Assembly: GCA_002914845.1 (NCBI GenBank) | Contig: JXTC01000048.1 | Coordinates: forward strand, 631,026 to 695,025 | Reading direction: 5' to 3' | Origin: Trema orientale | Taxonomy: Eukaryota > Streptophyta > Magnoliopsida > Rosales > Cannabaceae | DNA length: 64,000 nucleotides | Shown here: positions 37,880-48,615 of the stretch, in pieces | How the letters are laid out: each line of letters begins with the position of its first letter | Numbering within the stretch: position 1 is the stretch's first letter | Notes under the pieces: generated by a model | What the model saw: the letters and a program-made list of their open reading frames with translations, nothing else | Databases searched by the model: none | Told to the model about the DNA's origin: nothing | Made by a program: the position numbers and the translations under genes

Positions 37880-38399
37880 TACAATAACTTTGCAATTTGG
37901 TCCAAATTGGAAACGAATATTTATTTGTGATGGGAGATCATGTTGGCATCAAAATTGTTTTCCGGAATTATTTGTGTTCAGTTTTGGCAGCTTGTACCAA
38001 GCGGTTGTCTGGCAAATTCTCAGTGGGGGTCGCCGAGCTCCTTGCTATCTATACTGGCTTTCTTCTAGCCTGGGAGTGGAAAATCCTGATCTTCATGGTC
38101 GAAAGTGACCCTCTGAAAGTGATCCAACGCCATAATTCCAACGATGGTTTAGGAGCTAGTGGCCTTATTTATCGTGATATTAAGTCTTTGTTTAGTTTGA
38201 CCAAATTGTGGTTCTTGCTATTTGATTCCCTAGAAAGAAATAAAGTGGCCCATATATTAGCAAATAGGGCTATTTCAGTGCAGTCTGATGTACATTGAAT
38301 TGATTTTTTTTTTTTTATTTATTTCGTATTCTGTTATTGACGATCGACGATTTAAGTTAATGCAATTCCGTCTTTTGGTAAAAAAAAAAAAAAAAAAAA
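37880..38399 (+). pseudogene. LINE RNase H-domain relic with poly-A tail
   Basis: The translation contains FRNYLCSVLAACTKRLSGKF, AELLAIYTGFLLAWEW, VESDPLKVIQ and ERNKVAHILANRA, the hallmarks of the plant RVT_3 RNase H domain carried at the 3' end of LINEs and of many putative RNase H proteins. The ESD motif and RNxxAHxLA end are kept. The upstream part (WKRIFICDG) is in another frame than the rest, so there is a frameshift near 37930, and the start of the domain is lost. After the TGA at 38296-38298 come about 80 bases and an 18-20 base A run to 38399, consistent with a LINE 3' end. It is most likely dead; no clear target duplication was found. Confidence 0.75.
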
Positions 38400-38596
38400 G
38401 GCCATTTTATTATAATGTTTGAAAAAATGACATTTAAATTAGGCTATTTTGCTCAAAGCGCCCGCTAGGATTCACTTACAGGAAATTAATCACTGCACGT
38501 GCGTACGGCATACAGAGAGCTACAATCCTGTACAACCCCGCCAACTGCCTACGCCCTAAGCAACGAGTTCACAAACCCATAACCAGTTGCACATCG

Positions 38597-40327
38597 ATGA
38601 ACAATAAGCAGCCGCCCCCGCCGCCGTCAGGACCCGACTCCGACCCTCGTGTTCCACACGCGCGTGCCATTGTCAATGGTGGCTGTGATCGGTTCCTCTA
38701 CAACAACCTCATCTCCCTCTACTCCAAATCCCACCGCCACTGCTCCTCCTCCTCCTCCTACTCTCTCCGCGTCTTCCACCAAATTCCAAACCCCAATGTC
38801 GTTTCCTGGACTGCCCTCATCGCCGCCCACTCCGACACATTCCTCTCGTTACGACACTTCGTTTCGATGCTCCGCCACCCTACTCTGCCCAACCAGCGCA
38901 CGTTGGCTTCCCTCTTCAAGACCTGCGCCGCCCTCTCTTCTCTCTCCTTCGGCCTCGCCCTCCACGCTCTCTCCATCAGGCTTTCTCTCGCCACTCAGCC
39001 CTTCTCCGGGTCCGCCCTCGTCAACTTCTACTCGAAGTCTCGGCTGCCCGGTGATGCCCGCAAGGTGTTCGACGAAATTACTGAGCCGGACGAGGTTTGT
39101 TATGCGGCCATAGTTGTGGGGTTGGCTCAGAATTCTCGGCCCATCAACGCGTTGTCCGCTTTCGCCGAGATGATATCTTGTGATGTTCGGTCTACGATGT
39201 ATAGCGTGTCTGGCGCTCTTCGATCGGCGGCGGAACTCGCTGCGTTGGAGCAATGTAGGATGGTTCATTGTCACGCTGTGGTCACTGCGCTTGACATGAA
39301 TGTCATCGTGGGGAGTGCTTTAATAGATGCGTATGGAAAAGCCGGACTCGTTTCCGATGCGAGACGGGTGTTTGATGAGGGGTTGACGAGGATTAACGTT
39401 GTGGGGTGGAATGCGATGATGGCGGCATATGCCCAGCAGGGCGATAAGGATTCGATTGTCGAGCTTTTCGATTCAATGGAAGCTCAAGGGCTTACACCAG
39501 ATGAATACAGCTTTCTAGCAATCTTATCGTCGTTTTGCAATGCGGGTTTGGATGTTGAGACTGAGCGGTGGTTTACTCGGATGATAGAAGATTATGGGTT
39601 GAAGCCAGGACTGGAGCATTACACATGTGTGGTGGGCGCATTCAGCCGAGCTGGCCGATTATCAGATGCTGAGAAGATTGTGGAGACAATGCCTTTCGTG
39701 CCGGATGCAGCAGTTTGGCGAGCAATGCTTTCCGCTAGTGCACATCATGGTGAGGCTGACATGGCTTGGACAATGGCAAAGAGGTTGCTGGAACTCGATC
39801 CACATGATGATTCAGCATACGTGATGGTCGCCAACGCATTATCCAGCACAGGAAGGTGGGACGAAGTCGCTGAAGTGAGGAAGATGATGAAAGATCGGAG
39901 AGTCAAGAAGGAAGTGGGGCGGAGTTGGATTGAATTGCGGGGAAAAGTCCATGTGTTCTTCGCTGGCGACCAGAGGCACGAGATGAAGGATGAGATTTAT
40001 GCAAAACTAGCTGAGTTGATGGAGGAGATTGAGAAGTTAGGGTATGTGCCGGTTTGGGATGAGATGTTGCATGAAGTAGGGGAAGAGGAGAAAAGGAAAG
40101 CACTTTGGTCTCATAGTGAAAAGTTGGCGCTAGCATTTGGTCTCATAAGTGGAGCTTCTCCGCAAGGTAAGGCGCTAAGGATCGTCAAGAATTTGAGGAT
40201 TTGTAGGGATTGCCATGAAGTTTTTAGATTCATGAGTAGAGTTTTGGATAGGGAAATTATAGTGAGAGATGTAAACAGATACCATAGATTTTTGAATGGT
40301 AACTGTACATGTGGAGGCGTATGGTAA
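38597..40327 (+). CDS. Pentatricopeptide repeat protein, PLS-DYW subclass
   Basis: A single exon encodes 576 residues. PPR-DYW proteins bind organelle transcripts and carry out C-to-U editing through the C-terminal deaminase-like domain. PPR motifs run from about residue 30 to 400 (for example FSGSALVNFYSKS, DEVCYAAIVVGLAQ, NVVGWNAMMAAYAQQG, TPDEYSFLAILSSFCNAG). E-type motifs follow, with VKKEVGRSWIE and VHVFFAGDQRH, then the DYW domain. The zinc and active-site residues of the deaminase fold are present: H506 and E508 (HSE), C536 and C539 (CRDC), H563, C570 and C572. The last three residues are GVW instead of DYW. The ATG used is the first in the frame; the N terminus is not a strong transit peptide by eye, so targeting is uncertain. 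The number of PPR motifs is modest. No specific RNA target can be given. Confidence 0.93.
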   Translation: MNNKQPPPPPSGPDSDPRVPHARAIVNGGCDRFLYNNLISLYSKSHRHCSSSSSYSLRVFHQIPNPNVVSWTALIAAHSDTFLSLRHFVSMLRHPTLPNQRTLASLFKTCAALSSLSFGLALHALSIRLSLATQPFSGSALVNFYSKSRLPGDARKVFDEITEPDEVCYAAIVVGLAQNSRPINALSAFAEMISCDVRSTMYSVSGALRSAAELAALEQCRMVHCHAVVTALDMNVIVGSALIDAYGKAGLVSDARRVFDEGLTRINVVGWNAMMAAYAQQGDKDSIVELFDSMEAQGLTPDEYSFLAILSSFCNAGLDVETERWFTRMIEDYGLKPGLEHYTCVVGAFSRAGRLSDAEKIVETMPFVPDAAVWRAMLSASAHHGEADMAWTMAKRLLELDPHDDSAYVMVANALSSTGRWDEVAEVRKMMKDRRVKKEVGRSWIELRGKVHVFFAGDQRHEMKDEIYAKLAELMEEIEKLGYVPVWDEMLHEVGEEEKRKALWSHSEKLALAFGLISGASPQGKALRIVKNLRICRDCHEVFRFMSRVLDREIIVRDVNRYHRFLNGNCTCGGVW

Positions 40328-41808
40328 CAGATCATATAAAAGAGTCGTGTGATTCGTTCGTTACAACAAACTAACTAACTTTTAATCGTTGCAAAATGCA
40401 ACCAATAAACTAGGAGAGGGAAGAGAAGTTGGATTGAAAGGCCAAGGAAAAATTCATTCTTTTGGTCCATGACTCCATTCTTAGCCTAAGATCCACAAAG
40501 ATCAACGGTCGATAAATGAGAATCCAAGTTTTCCCAGCACCGCTCAAGGCATGAGATCGTAGTGTATAAGGAGGTTTGGGCCACGACCATTGTTTGTTTA
40601 ATGTGTATTTACTTGGTATGATCTGGAAAGTCTTGGTTTTTTTCATGTGACTTAGTTTGATTCAAATTTCAGACCGAGGAGAGTCGGGGTTGTCAAATCT
40701 GTCGAGAAAAATCCTTCCGATGTGGAAAATTTTTGGCCGCTTAATGGACGTTAAGTAACTGCATCAAGGATGCTCACAACCGGTTTAGATCTTTTTATCT
40801 TTTATTAATTGGGACATCTGTCTCATTTTAACTTTGCTTTATATCAAATCTTCACAGCAAATAATAATAATAATGGTTTGATGACTTTGATTTGTTACAT
40901 TGAGTATACTCCAATTTCCGTCTTTCGAATCCATTTGGACAAGAAAAACCATGTTGAATATTCAAAAACTACGTGTTACTCCAGGCGATTCTAATCAAAG
41001 ATGGTGAAAGTTAACTACAAATGTAATTAGCAAGAGAAAGTTGCCCGTGAAATACTATGGAACGACAAAGAAAACCGAGATTCCATCTCATATGTCAGGA
41101 CGAACGACTTAGTCTAGTAGCAGTAGATATGAAACCAAACTTTCCTTCAGGTAAGTCCTCATGAGAACCATGAATTCTTTGACCAATCGAACTGGTCACG
41201 AAGAAAGGTAAAAATTCAAAGACTTCAGAATCTCTGAGAACATGATGCAGAGCAAGAAGGAAGAAAATGCCGGTGTCAAGTGTTTAAAACCGGGAAATCC
41301 AGGTTGGAATGTCATGGTCTTCATTCAAGCACAGTACTTTAGCATTAAGCAATTGATTTGTAGAATTGTTAAAAGTTTCTATATGGGTTTTCTCATCTTT
41401 AAAAAACTGCTTCTTTCTTCCTGTAAATAAACTCGTTTTTTTTTTTTTTTTTTCAAGGGAGCCAAACCAACAAAACCCTTCATAAACCCTAATCAGGCCT
41501 TGCCCAGAAGGCCAAAAACCCATGAAACAATCAAAACCAGATAAAAAATAAAAAATTAAACAAGCATATTTTGTTCAAGTACAAAAGAGAATGACAATAT
41601 TCAAAGGTGAATCTCATACTCATAAAATTTGCTCTTCCAATCATAATCCGTTAAACCCTCAAAAAAAAAAAAAAAACCCCAATACATTAATGTCACATTC
41701 ATCTAAATTCTAAACATCACAACCCAAAAAGAGAGAAAAAAAACCCCATACAAAAGATTCTACCTCTCATAATATATAAAATCAAATCTAAGATCCGAGC
41801 GAGTATGA
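40328..41808. other. Convergent intergenic region
   Basis: Holds the 3' flanks of the PPR gene and of TOM9. A poly-T run lies at about 41437-41454. No other gene recognised. Confidence 0.5.
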
Positions 41809-42090
41809 CTACTTGGGGGCGGAAACAGAGGGCGAGCCGAGGAGACTGGCCTGCTGCATCTCGAGGTCGGTCAACTGTTGGTCTCGGTCCATCTCGATGA
41901 TGAGAGGGACCACCAGGACCAGGAAGGTGGTTCCCGCGATCCACGCCGCCCTGCCCGTGCTCCGCAGAAGCTTCTTCGTCACGAAACCCGCCTCCGAAAC
42001 GGTGCGTTTCGTGTGCTGAACGATCGGAGACTCTGTCACTTTGACGATAAGGCTCCGGTCGTCACCGCCGCTGTGCCTCTTAGACGCCAT
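41809..42090 (-). CDS. TOM9: Mitochondrial import receptor subunit TOM9 (TOM22 homologue)
   Basis: An intronless gene for 93 residues. TOM9 is the shortened plant version of TOM22, a tail-anchored subunit of the outer-membrane TOM translocase that organises the complex. The sequence shows the family core KKLLRSTGRAAWIAGTT, a transmembrane helix (FLVLVVPLII, about residues 56-70), the following EMDRDQQL and the QQASLLG stretch. The cytosolic N-terminal part lacks the long acidic receptor domain of fungal and animal TOM22, as is normal in plants. The length fits Arabidopsis TOM9-1/9-2. The ATG at 42088-42090 is the only reasonable start. Confidence 0.96.
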   Translation of the reverse strand: MASKRHSGGDDRSLIVKVTESPIVQHTKRTVSEAGFVTKKLLRSTGRAAWIAGTTFLVLVVPLIIEMDRDQQLTDLEMQQASLLGSPSVSAPK

Positions 42091-42230
42091 TGTTCTAGTT
42101 GTAGATGTAGTGGTGTTTGTTGAAGAAAAAAAGAGAGAAGAAGAATTGGGGGGGGTTTTATGGTTTTGTAAAGCCTAATATATTGAGATGGGATTTGAGG
42201 GGTTTAAGTTTGGAAGGTAGTCATTTCATG

Positions 42231-42295
42231 TGGGCCCCTTTGGATTTGAGAGTCCAATTGTGAGGTGGGTTTTTCGGGGGTTTTTGGGTTGGGCT
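42231..42295 (-). promoter_or_regulatory. Site II motifs upstream of TOM9
   Basis: TGGGCC at 42231-42236 (within a GGGCCC palindrome) and TGGGCT at 42290-42295 lie 141-205 bases upstream of the TOM9 start. Site II elements are well known in promoters of plant mitochondrial protein genes; the role here is inferred from motif and position. Confidence 0.45.
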
Positions 42296-42384
42296 GAAGT
42301 CAAAACCATAAAAAATCTAGACCATTAGACTCGATTAATTATTGGGTTTCTATCACTTTTACGTATAAAAAACTAAAAGAATTA

Positions 42385-42710
42385 CAAAAATACGGAACTC
42401 AGACTTTTTCTAAATTTTCGTACAGTTTTTATTAGAAAAATATCATTTTTTAAAAAATATTTAGAAAAAATTACTATTTTTTAAAATAGTTACTGGTTAC
42501 TAGTTTCTGAAAACTTGTTACTGACTACTAGTTACAGTTATATATCAGTTATAAATATCTTTGGTTATTAGAAACTGGTTACCAGAAACTGGTTACTATT
42601 TTAAAAAATGGTATTTTTCTAAATAGTTTTTAAAAAATAGTATTTATCTAAAAAAATCGTACCGCACCTTAAAAAAACTTAAACCACCGTATTTTTCAAA
42701 TTTTTTTCAA
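42385..42710. mobile_element. Foldback (MITE-like) element, family A
   Basis: The arms are about 110 bases long. AGAAAAATATCATTTTTTAA on the left faces AAAAAATGGTATTTTTCTAA on the right, and AAAATACGGAACTC faces ACCACCGTATTTTT near the ends. The centre carries repeated GTTACTGGTTAC-type motifs. It resembles the element at 6245-6680 in both arms and centre. Confidence 0.6.
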
Positions 42711-43725
42711 AATTACCGTATAAAGCCTAATTTCCCCTTTATTATTTCTATCAAGCTATTTTTTTCGATCTAAAAAAGAATCCGTTTTGTTTGTTTGTAA
42801 TCCCCATCCAAAGTATTGCAAATGAGAAGTTTTTTAGCTGAAATTGTTTGTCAACCAAATATAAAGAACTGCTATTGTCTTTGACTTGTGTATCTTAAGA
42901 AGTGGTATTTTGCTACTTAACCCGATACTATGTAGACAAGGAGCTAGATTTGTGTTAAAGAGTCACATTACAATCATATAACGCCTAGTCCCGAGTGTGT
43001 TAACTAAATGCACCCTTGATCCCCTTTCCCTCTATTCCACAAGTAGAGCTCCATTCATAGGGCCTCTTGTTGTGAGAAGATTGCGTGTCTCATGTGATAC
43101 TTAGCATCACCTGTTAATATATAGGTGAACTATCACGTACTACTAAAGCTGCCGACTATCAGAGGTGTCCTTAACATTGATTGCTCTTGTCACGTACTAC
43201 CATATGGGGCCTCGTGTGTTGCTACAAAGAGCAGCGTAATAATTAGGTTACTAATGTTGTATAAAGATTCAGTTCTTGTTGCATCACTCCATGGATTGGG
43301 GCCTTTTTTTTTTTTGACGAGATTTGAATTCTGGTTTTTTATACCCTACAAGACAATTTTCCACAACTATTTACACATTATGTTATTAACAAAAAATATT
43401 TGAGATAAGATAGCAGAAGCAGGATAGGTGAGGGAAAAGAAAAAAAATTACTTAGCAAAGATTTCGTATCTTTAATGATCTTGAGAGTGCAACTACTAAT
43501 AAAGGTAAACTCAAAGATGTCCCAACTGATTTTGATCCACCAAGTATAGGAAGCATCTATATGCTTAAAATTCTCACAGAAAATTGTATTCTAAAGGTGG
43601 GGTGGCACGAAGAAAGTTTAACAGCCATAGTTAATAGTTATACTAGGAATTTCAACATATCAGTTACGAGCAAACACTAGATAGAAATACCTTGAAATTG
43701 ACTAAAAGAGTAAATGTACAGAACA
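42711..43725. other. Intergenic region, nothing recognised
   Basis: This includes the 3' flank of the methyltransferase gene. A short phrase, CACGTACTAC, occurs twice (43134 and 43191) with partly similar text around it. No gene seen. Confidence 0.45.
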
Positions 43726-45932
43726 TTAATCAAGAAGTATAAAGCCTCTCTTTATATATTGCAAACAAGAGAATGGTAAGTTTAGAATGTGTTCCACTTC
43801 TATGGATTTGGAAGCAATGTTGTCCAATATAATATCCCTATTAGAATTCCCAATCCCAGAACCTTTGCATACAACAAGAGATGTATTGCATACCCAAGGA
43901 ACGGACACAGTAAATCCCAAACCAGAATTTTTCTCTCCACTGGAACTTGTATTTCCCACCAGTACATCTTTATATGCTCGGCCAACTTGAGAAACATACT
44001 TCCCCATTGGCAAAATTTGCTCAAGAACAGATGGAACAGAGCCGTCAGGATTCAATAGCTCAGAGTCTGAGTGAAGGTTCACGACGACTGTGCCATGTTC
44101 GGGGTGAAGCCGATTACTGAGAGCTTTTAGGAAGGGGGAATCCGGGTCCCATAGTGCACGAGGGAAGATGTCCTCGCCATCATAAGCATCAATGAAAATC
44201 ATATCATATAGATTGGTGTTGTTGAGAATGAATTTCTCAGCATCTGATTCGTGAAGGTAAAGCCTCTCATGAGTTCCTTTCCAGAGAAGTTCATCTATTG
44301 AATTGGGCTTCGAGACTGCTCGATTGCCTGATGGAGTCATAACTGAGAAAGCTGGAAACCCCATAGCTTGAACTGAGGCTGATATTACGAGAGGATCAAT
44401 TTCAACTATGTGAATCTGAGCACCTGAAAGGAGCACATAGTGTGATTGTCTCAAAATATCTTATGGCATTTCAAAAGAGACCATTGGCATCAGCACCAAA
44501 GAGATTCATATAATCATATTTCAAGAGACAATAGATACATCAAGAAAGTTCTATGTTTTTTGCAACATGAGGTATTTGCCTTCCATGTTTTCGCATCATT
44601 AAGCTTGTCAGGAAAAGAATGGAGCTGCAATTCCAAGACAACAAGAAGCTAGCAAAAGACACTGATATTCCTAGAAAATCCAACCAAAGTTGACTTACAC
44701 AGTGTGCAGTCTCGCATAAATCTTAAATTAAAGGTGTGGAGAAGTAATATTCACATTATTATCTTTTATTTCTTCCTTTTCTGCCTCACTTATTTCATCT
44801 GCCATTCATTTCCCCCGAGTCATTGACAATAAAGAGATGAAGCAAAGGAAACCAAGTTAAATTTGCAGAAATTTGAACACTTCCCTTTAAACTTTAATTA
44901 TTATCATTTTACCCTGTAAATTAAAAGGTAAAGAAACATCACCATTGAACTTTGCTTATTGTGACAATCTGATGTGTTCATCAATTCCAATTGAAGGACA
45001 TCATCTGTGACTCGAGTACAAGTTCACTTAAGCTATCAATATCACAAGGTCTTACATGAAACATGTTTAAGTTTCAATTCATTATAACCATATCATAAAT
45101 TAAAAATTTTCAGTTTTTCTAATGACAATTCTATACTCTACATGTTTAGGCAGATTCTCAAACATGTCATACATGATTATTGTCAATCTGAAAGCAATTG
45201 TATGGGAAGCTAAATTTACATTTCTATGCCTATAATGGGAAAACAGAAGCAGAAGCGAAAGAAAGTGAACCCTGACCTTGAATTTTACTAGCCAAAAACA
45301 ATGGTAAGCTTCCTCCACCATGGCCGATACATAGGACCTCCATTTTCTTCTTCCCGTCAACCGCACTCTTGAGATCATAGTTACAAGATGCCATGGTGGC
45401 CAGTCCAATCGATGCCATACTCTTCAAATCTGAAAATTGAATTCAATATATCAAAAGACTAATCTTTTAGTGATGCATTGGTTCTACCGTAAACAATCCA
45501 TGTAAAAGGAGATAAAATAATGCAAACATAAGAAATGAACATAAGCTATATCAATACAAAACGAGCTATGTTCTAAGATTTAAGGTCATACTACAAACCA
45601 TGTTCACAAATTTCTTCATAGAGAAAGAAAAGTGATGAGATTTACATGGAACAGCAAGGCAATGTGGCTGCTGCATAAGGAAGACAGAGCCAGGTTCCGA
45701 ATCCGTGTAAGCAGCCAGTACTTTGACAGTGCTTTGGCGGGTTACACCATTGAAACGAAGCACCCGCCATTGATATCCAAGTATATTGAATCGTCCCTTG
45801 CGTTCATCACCTGGGTTTGTCTCTGCATACCTCTTCTGAAGCCATTTTTCCATCGTTGGCCAGTAAACTTCACTCTAAATCATTTTGTCTAAAACAATAA
45901 GTACATATGGGTCTATATATATATATATATAG

Positions 45933-45967
<35 letters not shown>

Positions 45968-46185
45968 CTAACGGGTCTTGAAGAAGGGTAAGCGATGACA
46001 GAGACGACACCATTGCCTTTATCAGAGGTTGATCGGAGAACGGTGTGTCCGTCACCGTCAGACTCCGTCCCCCACCACTCAGATGAGTAAAACCAGTCAC
46101 CTTCGTCCTCAATACGACGCCGTACCGCCGTTGAAAGCTGCCGGAGGTTCCAACCTGAGCTCCACCCAGCTCTGCGCCACATCAT
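43726..46185 (-). CDS. Spermidine-synthase-like SAM-dependent methyltransferase family protein
   Basis: Four exons (46185-45973, 45874-45646, 45429-45277, 44423-43726) give 430 residues with all frames closed. The Rossmann-type fold shared by spermidine synthases and class I methyltransferases is visible: motif I CIGHGGGSLPLFL (residues 181-193), the acidic loop IVEIDP (204-209) and DMIFIDAYDG (272-281). Upstream, VKVLAAYTDSEPGSVFLMQQP resembles the N-terminal part of spermidine-synthase-like proteins. The substrate is unknown: the residues that fix polyamine binding cannot be judged by eye, and many plant proteins of this shape are annotated only as methyltransferase-like. The start was set at the first ATG in the frame (MMWRRAGW); the Arg-rich beginning (RRAGW, LRQLSTAVRRR) could be an organellar targeting signal. 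Intron 1 starts next to a (CT)n/(TA)n microsatellite at about 45914-45966. Confidence 0.88.
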
Positions 46186-46844
46186 CGCCCAAGACAAAAC
46201 AACGCAAAATCTGAACTTTCGAACAAACCAGAGAAGAGACAAGAGAACCCAAATGCTCCAAGCCCTGTGTTTCGATCCCTAAACCCTTTTTCTCTGTCTC
46301 CTTTTTTTTTTTTTTGGGTTCTACAGTTGGGGTTTTGGTGTTTGGTCGAGAAGACTTAGAATATATCTATTCATGTGAAGCATACGCTAAATCCTGGATA
46401 AGCCCTGTTTGGCCACACCTTGCAAATAAGCGAAAAGGAAAAAGCGTTGACAATGAATCAAGCACCCGAGTCCACGTCAGAAATCAGGAGCTGCCAAAAA
46501 GAATGGTACGGGGGGCCCAGCACTGCCGCCACCAGCTCCACCACGAGTCAACGGTCGCATCAGCTGGTTCGCTGACCCTCCCATATGGTTCCCCCAGGCT
46601 CCCACTCCCTAACACGTTTTTTTTTTTTTTTTTTCATCGAATGTGGTTTTAGAGCCATCATAATCGCCAAACTCAAACTCAGTCCTTATTCATTAAAAAA
46701 AAAAAGGGGAAAAAAACGCAGAAAGATTCCATCTTTTCCTTTGCTTTCAGGTCCAAAAATCTTGACTGTTCTCTAGTTTTCTCAGAAGCTGAACAAGCAC
46801 CCGAAGAAGAAGAAAGTGGGTTTGTGATTTTTTTTTTTTCTCTT
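46186..46844. promoter_or_regulatory. Divergent (possibly bidirectional) promoter region
   Basis: About 660 bases separate the start codons of the methyltransferase gene (-) and the unknown gene (+). GGCCCA at 46514-46519 is a site II type motif; CTAAACCCTTT lies at about 46280-46290, a near telo-box. A poly-T run is at 46619-46634. No clear TATA box is seen. Whether the two genes share control is not shown by sequence alone. Confidence 0.4.
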
Positions 46845-48141
46845 ATGCAGAAGAAACAAAAAACATGGGTTTGTTCTGAATTGGTTTTTTCTTTTATGGG
46901 ATTCTTTTGGAATCTATTTTTAGTGTACCCAAAGGTGAAGGTGAGGGAACAACAAGACCAAGATGATCATCAACATGTGGTTCCTGATTTTTGCTCTACA
47001 GGTTTTTCTGCTTCTTTTTTTCTTCCCCCTGTTCAATCGTTCTTTTTCAAAATTTAAATTAATGGGTTTTGCTCTGTTTTGTCCAGACACTGATTGATCA
47101 ATCAGTAATGGGGTCTCTCTAAATTTTTTGTTTTTCAGTGCTTTTCGACCAGTTATCCAGCAAAAACTAGGGTCAAATAAGTTGTTTACTTTTCTTGAAT
47201 ACTCATCTTAATCTTTTCTCAAAACTATCTTTGAGTTGATGTGTTAATATTTGACGAGTTATGATTTATGATTCGCAGTGAAGGAGCACGAAGATAAGTC
47301 TCCACCCTCCATCGCAAAAGTCCCAAAGTCTTACATACCAAGTATAGGCTTTTCTTCTGCGTATGACATACCTAATGTAACCATGCTAAAGACTTCAGTA
47401 CTTAAAGGTTGGTCTTGTCAAGTTTCAATCCCGTATGATTTTAGCAACTAGCACAAAAGAACACACTTCTCACATCAAAATCTACTTGATTGATAGGAGA
47501 AGAGAAGGATAACAACAAATTGGATGAAGATAGTAAGCAGAACATTAGAGCTAGTTCGATTCCTCGCCCAAGGGCCGTCTTATCTAGTCCTGGTAAACCA
47601 TTCTTATGCAAGCTTTGATTTGCTTTTCCTTTTTATGTATGGCTACGAAATTTATCAAAATCAGCAATGATCTATATGCATATGGTGGTTGATACCCTTT
47701 ATGTGCTCAGCTCCGAAGAAGTTATATAATGTTTCTTCTTGCATAAAGAAATTTAATAGTGATTTCATAATACATGAGAGTCTAAATAACGTTTCATGAA
47801 AATTACGAGTACAAATTTCACATACACTTTGCAACTTTCTGATACTATGAAGTTTCTTGTGACACTGTTTTTGGGACTTTTTGTTTTCAGATAATGACTT
47901 GGCGATTGGGAACAAGAATAGATGCAAAAAAGAAAGATCTTCAGTTCTGAAGAATCGTAACTTGGTTCAAAACAGACATGCACTATGTAAAATTATTCCA
48001 AAAACCACTGAAGATTCTATAAACTCAAAGAAGGCCAGGGAGGATCCAGATGAAAGCAAAGGAAAGAAAGCATCAGCAGTTGTAGGTCCTACTCAGAGAC
48101 GAGAAACTAGAACTGGGAAAACAAGCTCTATGAGAGTTTGA
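46845..48141 (+). CDS. Unrecognised plant protein, 210 residues
   Basis: Four exons (46845-47001, 47279-47407, 47497-47592, 47891-48141) splice in phase with GT-AG borders to a 210-residue protein. I do not recognise the family. It is hydrophilic and strongly basic towards the C terminus (KNRCKKERSSVLKNRN, TQRRETRTGKTSSMRV) and has no signal peptide or transmembrane helix except a mildly hydrophobic stretch near residues 12-30 (FSFMGFFWNLFLVYPK). The motifs SYIPSIGFSSAYD and SSIPRPRAVLSSPDND look like conserved short linear segments. Regular splicing supports a real gene. An in-frame second ATG at 46896 (MGFFWNLF) could be the true start. Function unknown; a disordered nuclear or microtubule-related protein is possible but only a guess. 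Confidence 0.72.
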
Positions 48142-48360
48142 GTGTTCTACTTTTGCATCTTCCATTAGATAGGTGCTTATATTTGGGTGAGCACTGTTAA
48201 GAGGGTTCCTGAAACAGGATCTGCGTTATTGTAATTGTCTTCCACATATTGAGAAAAAAGTTCTATGTATGTTCTTGATTCTTGTTCAGTTTCTATTCTA
48301 ACTGGTCTTCTTCTTTTCCCAAATGAGAAAAGAAAATGTTTCGGGGAAATTTATATACTA

Positions 48361-48393
<33 letters not shown>

Positions 48394-48615
48394 AAATTGT
48401 ATATATGATACTCAAAATGAGTAAAAAGACCAAGACAACTAAAAAATTGAATATATAAACAGACCAGTTTTCCATAAAAGTGATCTATGATCACTCAACC
48501 TGGATTGTTATCATTTCACTCTCTCCATAGAACCTGTCTGCCATCGTGATCAGTGTGCATCCACATGATCCTTGTTTTTGGGCCATTGTAATGTGAAGTG
48601 TAAGTTGCCAAAATC
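48142..48615. other. Convergent 3' flanks
   Basis: Lies between the unknown gene (+) and the PPR gene (-). An (AT)n(GT)n microsatellite lies at about 48360-48392. No other gene. Confidence 0.55.

Noticed and set aside
38649..39274. Overlapping frames on both strands in the DYW-class PPR gene
   Set aside because: They arise from GC-rich codon bias in the first third of the PPR gene and resemble no protein family.
46183..46242. Upstream extension of the methyltransferase-like frame (SLLWFVRKF...)
   Set aside because: The frame is open but has no ATG before 46185, so the extension would need a non-ATG start.
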